DNA of 64,000 nt from Ensifer sesbaniae (GTDB lineage: Bacteria > Pseudomonadota > Alphaproteobacteria > Rhizobiales > Rhizobiaceae), in assembly GCF_013283665.1 (NCBI RefSeq), contig NZ_JABEKU010000001.1, positions 3,417,137-3,481,136 on the forward strand, read 5' to 3'. The notes below the pieces were generated by a model. That model saw only the letters and a program-made list of their open reading frames with translations. It was not told where the DNA came from and did not search any database. Every line of letters starts with the position of its first letter. The stretch's first letter is position 1. Positions 9,761 through 17,894 of this stretch are shown one piece after another. Made by a program: the position numbers and the translations under genes.

Positions 9761-10015
9761 ATGCAAAGCATTCGCTCTGTCCTCTTTACGGCCGCAGCCT
9801 TGACCATCACGTTCGCGGCCTTTGTTCTGACCGCTTCGCTGGCGCTGGCACTGGCCGGCATGGCCGCCGTCGTCGTGATCGGCAGCGCCATTGCCGCCCG
9901 TCTGAACCTCAAGCCAGGCCGCGCCACCACGCGCCCGGCCGCCGCAGGCGCCGCCCATGGCCAGCGCGAGATGCGCATCTGGAACGACGGCCGCGGCACA
10001 ATCATCGACCTCTGA
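9761..10015 (+). CDS. Small conserved membrane protein, unknown function
   Basis: An 84-residue protein with one long hydrophobic segment of about 40 residues (roughly residues 7-48, possibly two helices), then a Pro/Ala-rich linker and a hydrophilic tail ending RIWNDGRGTIIDL. The ATG at 9761 has AAGG eight bases upstream; a GTG at 9752 is a less likely start. I do not know a function. The polar tail motif looks more constrained than the linker, which suggests it is the working part and that it faces one side of the inner membrane. Confidence 0.7.
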   Translation: MQSIRSVLFTAAALTITFAAFVLTASLALALAGMAAVVVIGSAIAARLNLKPGRATTRPAAAGAAHGQREMRIWNDGRGTIIDL

Positions 10016-10219
10016 TCCCCAGCGATCGGGATCGATCCTCACAGGCTGTGGTGACCCGGGCCGATCGATGATCGGCTCGCCGGCCATTGCTTCCTGTGAA
10101 AAGCCACGGCTCCCCAGACTGCGAAATTTTTTCCACCTTCCTGTCGGATCAGGCGCGTTATCCCCGTCCTTGAGACAGGCCAGCACGGTCCTGGCTCTTC
10201 GAACAGAATGGAGGACGAC

Positions 10220-10651
10220 ATGGACATCGAGACGCAGCAGACTGAAACGAAGCAGCCGGCACCGGTCCTGAACGGGCTTCTGCCCTATCTTCAGGTCGAT
10301 GGCGCTGTGAAGGCGGCCGAATTCTACACACGGGCTTTCGGCGCCAAGGAAGTCAACCGCCATCCGGTGGACGAGCAGGGCCGGACGATGCACATCCATC
10401 TCTACGTCAACGGCAGTTCGCTGATGTTGGCCGATGCCTATCCGGAATACGGCCATCCGCTCGAAAAGCCGCAGGCCTTCACCCTGACGCTCACCGTCGA
10501 CGACATCGATGCCTGGTGGGACCGCGCCGTTGCCGCCGGCGCCGAGGTGGTGATGCCGATCGAGGTGATGTTCTGGGGCGACCGCTACGGCCAGCTTCGC
10601 GATCCCTTCGGCGTTCTCTGGGCGATGAACAGCCCGGTGAAGGCAGGCTGA
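10220..10651 (+). CDS. VOC family protein, PhnB-like glyoxalase fold
   Basis: Single-gene protein of the vicinal-oxygen-chelate superfamily, close to the PhnB/YycE-like subgroup: LLPYLQVDGAVKAAEFYTRA at the start, TLTVDDIDAWWDRAVAAGAEV in the middle and YGQLRDPFGVLWAMN near the end. These proteins bind small molecules, sometimes with a metal, and the substrate here is unknown. The ATG at 10220 is preferred because GGAGG lies six to ten bases before it; an ATG at 10208 overlaps that site. Confidence 0.85.
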   Translation: MDIETQQTETKQPAPVLNGLLPYLQVDGAVKAAEFYTRAFGAKEVNRHPVDEQGRTMHIHLYVNGSSLMLADAYPEYGHPLEKPQAFTLTLTVDDIDAWWDRAVAAGAEVVMPIEVMFWGDRYGQLRDPFGVLWAMNSPVKAG

Positions 10652-10803
10652 CCCTTACCAGGGACGAAAACCGGACGGAACTTTGGGCGGGCGGGCATTT
10701 TCACCCGCCCGACGACGCGTGTTTGGAGAGATTTTCCTTCATTTCTGCGTAGAACTGCTCTAAACGCTACGCAACATTCTTCTGAAATCGAAGGCCTGAA
10801 GTT

Positions 10804-11409
10804 ATGGAAAAATTCGTCAAGCTCACCGGTGTCGCAGCCCCCCTCCCCGTCGTCAACATCGACACGGACATGATCATTCCGAAGGATTACCTGAAGACGA
10901 TCAAGCGCACCGGCCTTGGCAAGGGCCTCTTCGCCGAAGCCCGCTACAACGAGGATGGCTCGGTCAATCCGGACTTCGTGCTCAACAAGCCCGCCTACCA
11001 GAACGCCAAGATCCTCGTTGCCGGCGACAACTTCGGCTGCGGCTCCTCGCGCGAACATGCCCCCTGGGCCCTGCTCGACTTCGGCATCCGCTGCGTGATC
11101 TCCACGTCCTTTGCCGACATCTTCTACAACAACTGTTTCAAGAACGGCATCCTGCCGATCGTCGTCAGCCAGGCCGACCTCGACAAGCTGATGGACGACG
11201 CCTCGCGCGGCTCCAACGCCATCCTCTCGGTCGATCTGGAATCCCAGGAAATCACTGGCCCGGACGGCGGCTCGATCAAGTTCGAGATCGATGCGTTCAA
11301 GCGCCACTGCCTGCTGAACGGCCTCGACGACATCGGCCTGACGCTGGAAAAGGCAACCGCCATCGATAGCTTCGAGAAGTCGGCCGCCACATCGCGCCCC
11401 TGGGCCTAA
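10804..11409 (+). CDS. leuD: 3-isopropylmalate dehydratase small subunit
   Basis: Small subunit of isopropylmalate isomerase in leucine synthesis; it pairs with LeuC, encoded about 20 kb away on the other strand at 31869-33278. The 201 residues match the family. Typical segments are [38 protein letters not shown] and [17 protein letters not shown]. It is followed after ten bases by ridA, which fits a metabolic unit, because RidA removes reactive enamine by-products of branched-chain amino-acid metabolism. Confidence 0.97.
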   Translation: MEKFVKLTGVAAPLPVVNIDTDMIIPKDYLKTIKRTGLGKGLFAEARYNEDGSVNPDFVLNKPAYQNAKILVAGDNFGCGSSREHAPWALLDFGIRCVISTSFADIFYNNCFKNGILPIVVSQADLDKLMDDASRGSNAILSVDLESQEITGPDGGSIKFEIDAFKRHCLLNGLDDIGLTLEKATAIDSFEKSAATSRPWA

Positions 11410-11419
11410 AGCGGGCAAC

Positions 11420-11800
11420 ATGGCGCGCAAGCTGATCTCCTCGGGTTCGCCCTTCGAAAAGACGGCAGGCTATTCGCGTGCCGTCGCGATGGGCGACTGG
11501 TGCTTCGTCTCCGGCACGACCGGCTACGACTATGCCACCATGACCATGCCGGAGACGGTGGAGGAGCAGGCGCACAATTGCCTCAGGACGATCGAAGGCG
11601 CGTTGAAGGAAGCGGGCTTTTCGCTTTCCGACGTGGTGCGCAATCACTATTACGTCACCGATGCCAGCTTCGCCGACCGGGTGTTCCCCATCTTCGGCGA
11701 AGTCTTCGGCGAGATCCGTCCGGCCGCAACCATGATCGTCTGCGACCTGATCCGCCCGGAAATGCTGATCGAGATCGAAGTCACCGCCCTTCGTGGCTGA
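11420..11800 (+). CDS. RidA family protein (enamine/imine deaminase-like)
   Basis: Member of the YjgF/YER057c/UK114 family, which forms cytoplasmic trimers; RidA proper hydrolyses 2-aminoacrylate and related enamines. Landmarks are ISSGSPFEKTAGYSRAVAMG, SGTTGYDYATMTMPETVEEQ and the C-terminal RPAATMIVCDLIRPEMLIEI. The catalytic Arg of the RPA(A/R) motif is present. The subgroup is not the classic RidA type, so the deaminase activity is an inference. It lies ten bases after leuD. Confidence 0.88.
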   Translation: MARKLISSGSPFEKTAGYSRAVAMGDWCFVSGTTGYDYATMTMPETVEEQAHNCLRTIEGALKEAGFSLSDVVRNHYYVTDASFADRVFPIFGEVFGEIRPAATMIVCDLIRPEMLIEIEVTALRG

Positions 11801-11913
11801 CGTCGAGCCCTTCTGCCCGCGCCATCTCCTCTCAAATCGATTCCGAATTAAGCCAATATGCGATAGTCCATGGGCATCGCTTTGCTAGACCTATGCTGAA
11901 CCGGAAGACGACC

Positions 11914-12753
11914 ATGCAATTCGAAGGCACCACCGACTATATCGCCGACAAGGATTTGATGATCGCCGTCAATGCCGCGATCCGGCTGGAGCGGCCGCTG
12001 CTCGTCAAGGGCGAACCCGGCACCGGCAAGACCGAGCTTGCCCGCCAGATCGCCGCCGCGCTTGGCCTCGAGCTCATCGAATGGAGCGTCAAGTCGACCA
12101 CCAAGGCGCAGCAGGGCCTCTACGAATATGACGCGGTGTCGCGCCTGCGTGACAGCCAACTCGGCGACCAGCGCGTCAACGAGGTCAGGAACTACATCCG
12201 CAAGGGCAAGCTCTGGCAGGCCTTCGAGGCGGACCGGCGCGTGGTGCTTTTGATCGACGAGATCGACAAGGCCGACATCGAGTTTCCGAACGACCTCTTG
12301 CAGGAACTCGACCGCATGGAATTCCATGTCTACGAGACCGGCGAGATGATCAGCGCGCGCCAGCGGCCGATCGTCATCATCACCTCCAACAACGAGAAGG
12401 AACTGCCGGACGCATTTCTGCGCCGCTGCTTCTTCCACTATATCCGCTTTCCCGATGCCGAAACGCTCGCCCGCATCGTCGAGGTGCACTATCCCGGCAT
12501 CCGCAAGACGCTGCTTTCGGCAGCTCTTGCCGCTTTCTACGACATCCGCCAGGTGCCGGGCCTCAAGAAGAAGCCCTCCACCTCGGAAGCGCTCGACTGG
12601 ATCCGGCTGCTCGTCGCCGACGAGGTCGATCCGGCCGATCTCAGGGCCGATGCCAAGACCATGCTGCCGAAGCTGCACGGCGCGCTTCTGAAGAACGAGC
12701 AGGACGTGCACCTCTTCGAGCGCCTGGCCTTCATGGCGCGTCGCGACGGATGA
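11914..12753 (+). CDS. MoxR-family AAA ATPase
   Basis: AAA+ ATPase of the MoxR group, which usually acts as a chaperone that inserts cofactors or assembles complexes with VWA-domain partners. The Walker A motif GEPGTGKTE is at residues 33-41, Walker B VLLIDEID at about 111-118, and a sensor region reads ITSNNEKELPDAFLRRC. The ATG at 11914 (MQFEGTTDYIADKD) has GGAAG six bases ahead. It overlaps the next Nudix gene by four bases. The expected VWA partner lies further on at 14366, beyond metA. Confidence 0.93.
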   Translation: MQFEGTTDYIADKDLMIAVNAAIRLERPLLVKGEPGTGKTELARQIAAALGLELIEWSVKSTTKAQQGLYEYDAVSRLRDSQLGDQRVNEVRNYIRKGKLWQAFEADRRVVLLIDEIDKADIEFPNDLLQELDRMEFHVYETGEMISARQRPIVIITSNNEKELPDAFLRRCFFHYIRFPDAETLARIVEVHYPGIRKTLLSAALAAFYDIRQVPGLKKKPSTSEALDWIRLLVADEVDPADLRADAKTMLPKLHGALLKNEQDVHLFERLAFMARRDG

Positions 12754-13175
12754 GCCCGGACGCGCACAAGGTCCTGATCTATGCCACCTGGCAGGACCGC
12801 CTGCTGGTCTTCGACGAGCCGGATTTCCCCGAAATCGAACTACAGGTGCCCGGCGGCACGATGGAGCCGGGCGAGAGCCCGCAAGCAGCGGCTCGGCGGG
12901 AATTCATCGAGGAGACCGGGCTTACGCCATTGCAGCCGCTCGTGCACCTCGTCACGCAGGACTATTCTTACTGGAAGGACGGTAGAACCATCTGCCATCG
13001 GCGACACTATTTTCACGTCGCCCTTGCCGGCGAGCAACGGCAGACGTGGCTGCACCGCGAGATGACGCCGGATAGCGGCGGCCCTCCGATCCGCTTCCGC
13101 TTCTTCTGGCTCGACATCGACGAGGCACGGCATCAACTGGGGTATGGCATGCAGGATGCCCTGGATTTTCTATAG
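12750..13175 (+). CDS. Nudix hydrolase
   Basis: Nudix family protein with the box GGTMEPGESPQAAARREFIE followed by ETGL, and the usual N-terminal sheet (KVLIYATWQDRLLVFDEPDF). Members hydrolyse nucleoside diphosphates linked to other groups; the substrate here cannot be assigned. At 141 residues it is a bare Nudix domain. The start overlaps the MoxR stop (ATGA), so the two proteins are made together, though I know of no functional link between them. Confidence 0.9.
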   Translation: MSPDAHKVLIYATWQDRLLVFDEPDFPEIELQVPGGTMEPGESPQAAARREFIEETGLTPLQPLVHLVTQDYSYWKDGRTICHRRHYFHVALAGEQRQTWLHREMTPDSGGPPIRFRFFWLDIDEARHQLGYGMQDALDFL

Positions 13176-13189
13176 GCCAGCGCATTTGC

Positions 13190-13239
13190 CCTCCCCCTAA
13201 CCCTCCCTGGGAGAAGGTCGCGGCAGCGAGATGAGGGGC
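13190..13239. repeat. 'CCCCTCATC' palindromic repeat, inverted copy
   Basis: On the minus strand it reads GCCCCTCATCTCGCTGCCGC, then GACCTTCTCCCAGGGAGGG. This is the same family as 19986-20034, in the opposite direction. It lies between the Nudix stop and the metA riboswitch. Confidence 0.65.
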
Positions 13240-13299
13240 CAGCCCCACCCCGAATCGTTTTTCTTGACCCCCGCGTCCCACTCGCGCTATCAAAATCCC

Positions 13300-13354
13300 C
13301 GTGGTGATTTGGCCGGCCGGCTTGCAGCCACGTTAAACAAGTCGCTAAAGGGCC
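13300..13354 (+). promoter_or_regulatory. SAM-II riboswitch of metA
   Basis: The sequence has the conserved SAM-II (metA-motif) layout: CGTGG(TGATTTG)GGCC, then CTTGCAGCCACG, then TTAAACAAGTCGCTAAAGGGCC. CGTGG at 13300 pairs with CCACG at 13328. The loop GGCC at 13311 can pair with GGCC at 13351 to make the expected pseudoknot. It lies 75 bases before the metA start. Downstream, CCGG arms around 13378-13401 with T7 at 13402-13408 could be an attenuator. Binding of S-adenosylmethionine should lower metA expression. Confidence 0.93.
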
Positions 13355-13429
13355 GAGGAAAGTTGGATTTCCGAGGACCGGTCGCGATCAATCGCCGCCG
13401 GTTTTTTTGTATTGATCGAGTGGAAGCCC

Positions 13430-14356
13430 ATGCCCATCAAGATTCCCGATACACTGCCCGCTTTCGAAACCCTCGTGCATGAGGGCGTGCGGGTGATGAC
13501 CGAGACCGTGGCGATCCGTCAGGATATTCGCCCGCTCCAGATCGGGCTGCTGAACCTCATGCCCAACAAGATCAAGACCGAGATCCAGATGGCGCGCCTG
13601 ATCGGCGCCTCGCCGCTGCAGGTGGAACTGTCGCTCGTGCGCATCGGTGCCCACCGGGCGAAGAACACCTCGGAAGATCACCTGCTCTCCTTCTATGAGA
13701 CCTGGGACGAGGTGAAGGGCCGTAAGTTCGATGGCTTTATCATCACCGGCGCGCCGGTCGAGACGCTCGAATACGAGGACGTCACCTATTGGGAGGAACT
13801 GAAGCGGATCTTCGACTGGACGGCGACCAACGTGCACTCGACGCTCAATGTCTGCTGGGGCGCGATGGCGGCGATCTACCATTTCCACGGCGTGCCGAAA
13901 TACCCACTCGCCGAGAAGGCCTTCGGTGTCTACCGTCACCAGAACCTCAACCGCTCCTCCGTCTATCTCAACGGCTTCTCCGACGACTTCGCCGTCCCGG
14001 TCTCGCGCTGGACCGAGGTCCGACGCGCCGACATCGACAAGGTGCCGAGCCTCGAAATCCTGATGGAATCGAAGGAGATGGGCGTCTGCCTCGTGCACGA
14101 GAAAAAGGGCAACCGGCTCTACATGTTCAACCACGTGGAGTATGATTCGACCTCGTTGTCGGACGAATACTTCCGGGACGTGGACGCCGGCGTGCCGATC
14201 AAGATGCCGCACGACTATTTCCCGCATAACGACTCGACCCTGCCGCCGCAGAACCGCTGGCGCAGCCACGCGCATCTCTTCTTCGGCAACTGGATCAACG
14301 AGATGTACCAGACGACGCCCTATGATCTCTCGGAGATCGGCACCGGAGAAAGTTGA
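13430..14356 (+). CDS. metA: Homoserine O-acyltransferase MetA (probably acetyl-CoA type)
   Basis: First step of methionine synthesis from homoserine: the hydroxyl group is acylated before sulfur is added. The 308 residues start at the ATG at 13430 ([10 protein letters not shown]). The catalytic triad is seen as C142 (NVCWGAMA), H235 and E237 (MFNHVEYD). Residue 111 is Glu ([11 protein letters not shown]); published work on MetA links Glu at this place to acetyl-CoA and Gly to succinyl-CoA, so O-acetylation is the better guess despite the common 'succinyltransferase' label. The SAM-II element upstream gives feedback control. Confidence 0.95.
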   Translation: MPIKIPDTLPAFETLVHEGVRVMTETVAIRQDIRPLQIGLLNLMPNKIKTEIQMARLIGASPLQVELSLVRIGAHRAKNTSEDHLLSFYETWDEVKGRKFDGFIITGAPVETLEYEDVTYWEELKRIFDWTATNVHSTLNVCWGAMAAIYHFHGVPKYPLAEKAFGVYRHQNLNRSSVYLNGFSDDFAVPVSRWTEVRRADIDKVPSLEILMESKEMGVCLVHEKKGNRLYMFNHVEYDSTSLSDEYFRDVDAGVPIKMPHDYFPHNDSTLPPQNRWRSHAHLFFGNWINEMYQTTPYDLSEIGTGES

Positions 14357-14365
14357 GGCTTAGCG

Positions 14366-15550
14366 ATGTTCGTCCCCTTCTTCCTCGAACTCAAGGCGGC
14401 GAAGGTCCCGGTGACGCTCCGGGAATTCCTGTCCCTGATCGAGGGGATGGAGGCGGGCATCGCCGCCTTCGACGTCGAAGCCTTCTACTACCTGGCGCGC
14501 ACGGCGCTGGTGAAGGACGAGCGCCATATCGATCGCTTTGACCGGGTGTTTCAGCACTGCTTTTCCGGGCTGGAGGCGGTCAATCCGATGGAGACGGGCG
14601 AAGAGGCCGTCATCCCCGAGGATTGGCTGCGCAAACTCGCGGAAAAACACCTGACCGAGGAAGAAAAGCGCCTGATCGAATCGCTCGGCGGTTTCGACAA
14701 GCTGATGGAGACCCTGCGCCAACGGCTGCGCGAACAGCAGGGCCGGCATCAGGGCGGCTCGAAATGGATCGGCACTGCCGGCACCTCCCCCTTCGGCGCC
14801 TATGGCTACAATCCCGAAGGCATCAGGATCGGCCAGGACCAGTCGCGCCATCGCCGCGCCGTCAAAATCTGGGACCGGCGCGAGTTCAAAGACTATGACG
14901 ACACGGTCGAACTCGGCACCCGCAACATCAAGGTAGCGCTGAAACGGCTGCGGCGCTGGGTGCGCCAGGGTGCTGCCGATGAGTTCGACCTTTCCGGCAC
15001 GATCCGCGCCACCGCCGAGCACGGCTATCTCGACGTGGTGACGCGGCCCGAGCGCCGCAATGCCGTGAAGCTTTTGATGTTCTTCGATGTTGGCGGATCG
15101 ATGGACGATCACATCCGCATCGTCGAGGAGTTGTTCTCTGCCGCCCGCGGCGAATTCCGCCACATGGAGCATTTCTATTTCCACAATTGCATCTACGAGG
15201 GGCTGTGGAAGGACAACCGGCGCCGGCGCGCCGACATCACCCGCACGACGGAGGTGCTGCGCACCTTCGGTGGCGACTACCGCGCGATCTTCGTCGGCGA
15301 CGCCTCGATGAGTCCCTACGAAATCAGCCATCCCGGCGGCTCTGTCGAGCATTGGAACGACGAGGCCGGCGCGCTCTGGCTCTCGCGCATGACCGCACAT
15401 TTCCCGCGCTCGATCTGGCTCAATCCCGTGCCCGAGCAGCACTGGGGCTACACCCAGTCGATCGCCATGGTGAGAAAGCTCTTCGAAGGGCGGATGTTCC
15501 CGTTGACGCTCGCTGGCCTGCAGGATGCCACCAAGCAACTATCCCGCTGA
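14366..15550 (+). CDS. VWA domain-containing protein, CoxE-like
   Basis: A 394-residue protein with an N-terminal helical region (FVPFFLELKAAKVPVTLREF) and a C-terminal von Willebrand factor A domain. The metal-binding motif is FFDVGGSMDDH with Asp at about 241; the usual DxSxS is DVGGS here, which is a known variant in this group. Such proteins work with MoxR ATPases. A MoxR gene lies 1.6 kb upstream, with a Nudix gene and metA in between. It starts nine bases after metA, so it may be co-transcribed from the riboswitch-controlled promoter. Confidence 0.9.
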   Translation: MFVPFFLELKAAKVPVTLREFLSLIEGMEAGIAAFDVEAFYYLARTALVKDERHIDRFDRVFQHCFSGLEAVNPMETGEEAVIPEDWLRKLAEKHLTEEEKRLIESLGGFDKLMETLRQRLREQQGRHQGGSKWIGTAGTSPFGAYGYNPEGIRIGQDQSRHRRAVKIWDRREFKDYDDTVELGTRNIKVALKRLRRWVRQGAADEFDLSGTIRATAEHGYLDVVTRPERRNAVKLLMFFDVGGSMDDHIRIVEELFSAARGEFRHMEHFYFHNCIYEGLWKDNRRRRADITRTTEVLRTFGGDYRAIFVGDASMSPYEISHPGGSVEHWNDEAGALWLSRMTAHFPRSIWLNPVPEQHWGYTQSIAMVRKLFEGRMFPLTLAGLQDATKQLSR

Positions 15551-15564
15551 AATGACGGCGAATC

Positions 15565-15609
15565 CTACAGCGCCGCGCCTCTTTCGAGACGCGCCAGGGT
15601 CGCCGTGGC
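15565..15609. repeat. Degenerate copy of double stem-loop repeat
   Basis: CTACAGCGCCGCGCCTCTTT, then CGAGACGCGCCAGGGTCGCC, resembles the left half of the element at 16736-16839. The outer arm GCTGTAG has changed to CGTGGC here. It lies just after the VWA gene. Confidence 0.5.
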
Positions 15610-15684
15610 TCTGCACTAAGATTTCCGGTTGCCGCATCCTCGGAAATGACGCAGGTTGCTGTGGTCACGAAGAGGGAGCCAGCG

Positions 15685-16707
15685 GTGAATATGCATCAGA
15701 ACACGGAAGTTTTCGGCCACCTGCCATCCGGCGAGCCGGTCCATCGTGTGGTGCTCTCCGGCGGCGGCCTTACAGCGCATGTGCTGACCTGGGGCTCTGT
15801 CATCCAGGATCTGCGGCTGGAAGGCCATGAGCCGCCGCTGGTGCTCGGTTTCAGCGACCTCGAAAGCTATCTCGCCCATTCGCCCTATCTCGGCGCCACG
15901 CCCGGACGTTACGCCAACCGAATCGGAAACGGGCGCTTCACGCTCGACGGCGAGGCCTATCAGCTCGAACTGAACGAGAAGGGCGTCACGCACCTGCATG
16001 GCGGCAGCGACAATATCGGTAAGCGCAACTGGACGATCGCCCGCCAGGCGCCCGACAGCGTCACGCTTGTGATCACCGATCCGGACGGACGCGCCGGCTA
16101 TCCCGGCAATTGTCAGGTCACCTGCACCTACGCGCTGAAGCCCGGCGGCGTTTTGAGCGTCGTCTATGAAACCGAGACCGATCGGCCGACGCTCGCCAAT
16201 GTCTGCCAGCACAGCTATTTCAATCTCGACGGTAGCGCCGACGCGCTCGGCCACGACATCATGATCGCAGCCGACCACTATCTGCCGACCGACGAACGGC
16301 AAATCCCGACGGGCGAGATCCGTGCGGTCGAGGGCACCGCCTTCGATCTCCGGGAAATGACGCCGCTTCGCTGCCAGACCGAAGGCGAGCGCATCGCCTA
16401 CGACCACAATTTCTGTCTTTCGAACGAGCCCATGGCGAAACACTCGGTGGCGCTGGCCCGCAGCATCAATTCCGGCGTCACGCTCGAAGTGCTGACCACC
16501 GAGCCCGGCGTGCAGCTCTATACCGGCGCAAAGCTCGACGTCCCCGTCCCCGGCCTCGAGGGCCGCCGGTACGGCCCCTTCGCCGGTTTCTGCCTGGAAA
16601 CCCAGATCTGGCCGGACGCCATCAACCATCCTGATTTCCCGAGTGCTGTGCTCAGGCCCGGTGAAACCCGCCGGCAGGAGACGGATTACGTCTTCATGAA
16701 GAGCTGA
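15685..16707 (+). CDS. Galactose mutarotase (aldose 1-epimerase)
   Basis: GalM-type enzyme that interconverts alpha and beta anomers of aldoses. Family segments are GATPGRYANRIGNGRF, THLHGGSDNIGKRNW, CQHSYFNLDGS (catalytic His) and GVQLYTGAKL, with the catalytic Glu in FCLETQIWPDAINHP. The GTG at 15685 (MNMHQNTEVF) is spaced better from GAGGGAG (15671-15677) than the ATG at 15691, but either start is possible. It stands alone, without galactose genes nearby, so its physiological sugar is unknown. Confidence 0.92.
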   Translation: MNMHQNTEVFGHLPSGEPVHRVVLSGGGLTAHVLTWGSVIQDLRLEGHEPPLVLGFSDLESYLAHSPYLGATPGRYANRIGNGRFTLDGEAYQLELNEKGVTHLHGGSDNIGKRNWTIARQAPDSVTLVITDPDGRAGYPGNCQVTCTYALKPGGVLSVVYETETDRPTLANVCQHSYFNLDGSADALGHDIMIAADHYLPTDERQIPTGEIRAVEGTAFDLREMTPLRCQTEGERIAYDHNFCLSNEPMAKHSVALARSINSGVTLEVLTTEPGVQLYTGAKLDVPVPGLEGRRYGPFAGFCLETQIWPDAINHPDFPSAVLRPGETRRQETDYVFMKS

Positions 16708-16735
16708 GTGCGACCTGCACGGGCGCTGACGATCT

Positions 16736-16839
16736 CTACAGCGCCGCGCGTCTTATCAGACGCGCAAAGGTCGCTGTAGGACTTTGATTTGCTGCATGTC
16801 TTCGTCCTTAAATCGAGGTCGATTTAAGGAGACATGCAG
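16736..16839. repeat. Double stem-loop intergenic repeat
   Basis: Two perfect hairpins follow one another. The first has CTACAGC/GCTGTAG outer arms (16736-16779) around an inner GCGCGTCT-TATC-AGACGCGC. The second (16792-16839) pairs CTGCATGTCT with AGACATGCAG and, inside it, CCTTAAATCGA with TCGATTTAAGG. A half copy lies at 15565. The form is that of a mobile-derived palindromic unit common in rhizobial genomes. Confidence 0.7.
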
Positions 16840-16999
16840 TAGTGAGGGAAGGGTACGAGCGGCCCAAGGGAGCGGCGTCGTGTTCGGCAGAGCGCACCTG
16901 TTCGCACGGCGCTGCGGTCGGCCTCGAGGTGCAACGTGCCTTACGGCAGATGCCGTCTCATTTCCAAAAAATCTGTGAAATGAAATGGTTGGGAGAAAT

Positions 17000-17074
17000 T
17001 GGAGCGGGTGAGGCGATTCGAACGCCCGACCCCAACCTTGGCAAGGTTGTGCTCTACCCCTGAGCTACACCCGC
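17000..17074 (-). tRNA. tRNA-Gly (anticodon GCC)
   Basis: On the minus strand a complete cloverleaf is seen. The acceptor stem is GCGGGTG/CACCCGC, the D-arm is GCTCAGGGGTAGAGC, the anticodon stem-loop is AACCTTGCCAAGGTT with GCC (17040-17042), and the T-arm is GGGCGTTCGAATCGCC. The discriminator base is U and the CCA end is encoded. GCC reads glycine codons GGC and GGU. Confidence 0.97.
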
Positions 17075-17326
17075 TCACTTTCCGCGGCCCGGGGGTAGTC
17101 GGTGGACCGTGGCGTCGGCGCTGTCTTGCGGCGACGGGCGGTATATGGCCTAAGCGATTTTGGAATGCAACAGGGAAATGACGAGAAATCGAATATTTTT
17201 TTGGAGGCCCCCAGCAAAGCCCGGAAATGCCGCGTTTTCGGTGATCGTCGCCGCCTGTGAGATTGCGCCCCGATGGGCTTCTCCCCTAAAGCAGGATCGA
17301 AATCGAATGCCCGAGGGATGAGAATC

Positions 17327-17836
17327 ATGAGTGAATCACAGCCGAAGACCGCCGAAGACCTCTTTCGTTTTCTCGACGGACTTGGGATCGAGCATAAAAC
17401 CAAGAACCACGAGCCGGTATTCACCGTCGCCGAATCGGTGGCGCTGCGTGACGAGATCCCCGGCGGCCACACGAAAAACCTTTTCGTGAAGGACAAGAAG
17501 GACAACTATTTCCTCCTCACCGTCGAGGAGCACGCGACGGTGGACCTGAAGACCGTTCACCAGGTGATCGGCGCGGCGAGCCGGGTCTCTTTCGGCAAGC
17601 CGGAAAAGCTGATGGAATATCTGGGCGTCATTCCGGGGGCCGTGACCGCCTTCGGCGCGATCAACGACACCGGCGGCAACGTCAAGGTCATCCTCGATGA
17701 GGAGCTGATGAAGTTCGACATCGTCAACTGCCATCCGCTCTCGAATGACGCGACGACCTCGATCGCATCCAGGGATCTGCTGCGCTTCATGGAAGCGACC
17801 GGACACGAACCGCTTGTCTTGAAAGTCACGGGCTGA
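17327..17836 (+). CDS. YbaK/prolyl-tRNA synthetase-associated domain protein (tRNA deacylase)
   Basis: Free-standing editing domain of the YbaK/ProX group, which hydrolyses wrongly charged tRNA. The sequence resembles the ProXp-ala type (Ala-tRNA-Pro deacylase): NHEPVFTVAES, GGHTKNLFVKDKKDNYFLLT and GVIPGAVTAFGAINDTGG. The conserved Lys of HTKNLF is present. The start at 17327 (MSESQPKTAEDLF) follows GAGGGA by eight bases. The exact specificity is inferred from the family only. Confidence 0.87.
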   Translation: MSESQPKTAEDLFRFLDGLGIEHKTKNHEPVFTVAESVALRDEIPGGHTKNLFVKDKKDNYFLLTVEEHATVDLKTVHQVIGAASRVSFGKPEKLMEYLGVIPGAVTAFGAINDTGGNVKVILDEELMKFDIVNCHPLSNDATTSIASRDLLRFMEATGHEPLVLKVTG

Positions 17837-17894
17837 CATACGATCTTTGGCGCGAATGCAAAAAGCCGGCCAGCGAGCCGGCGAGGAGAGAAGA

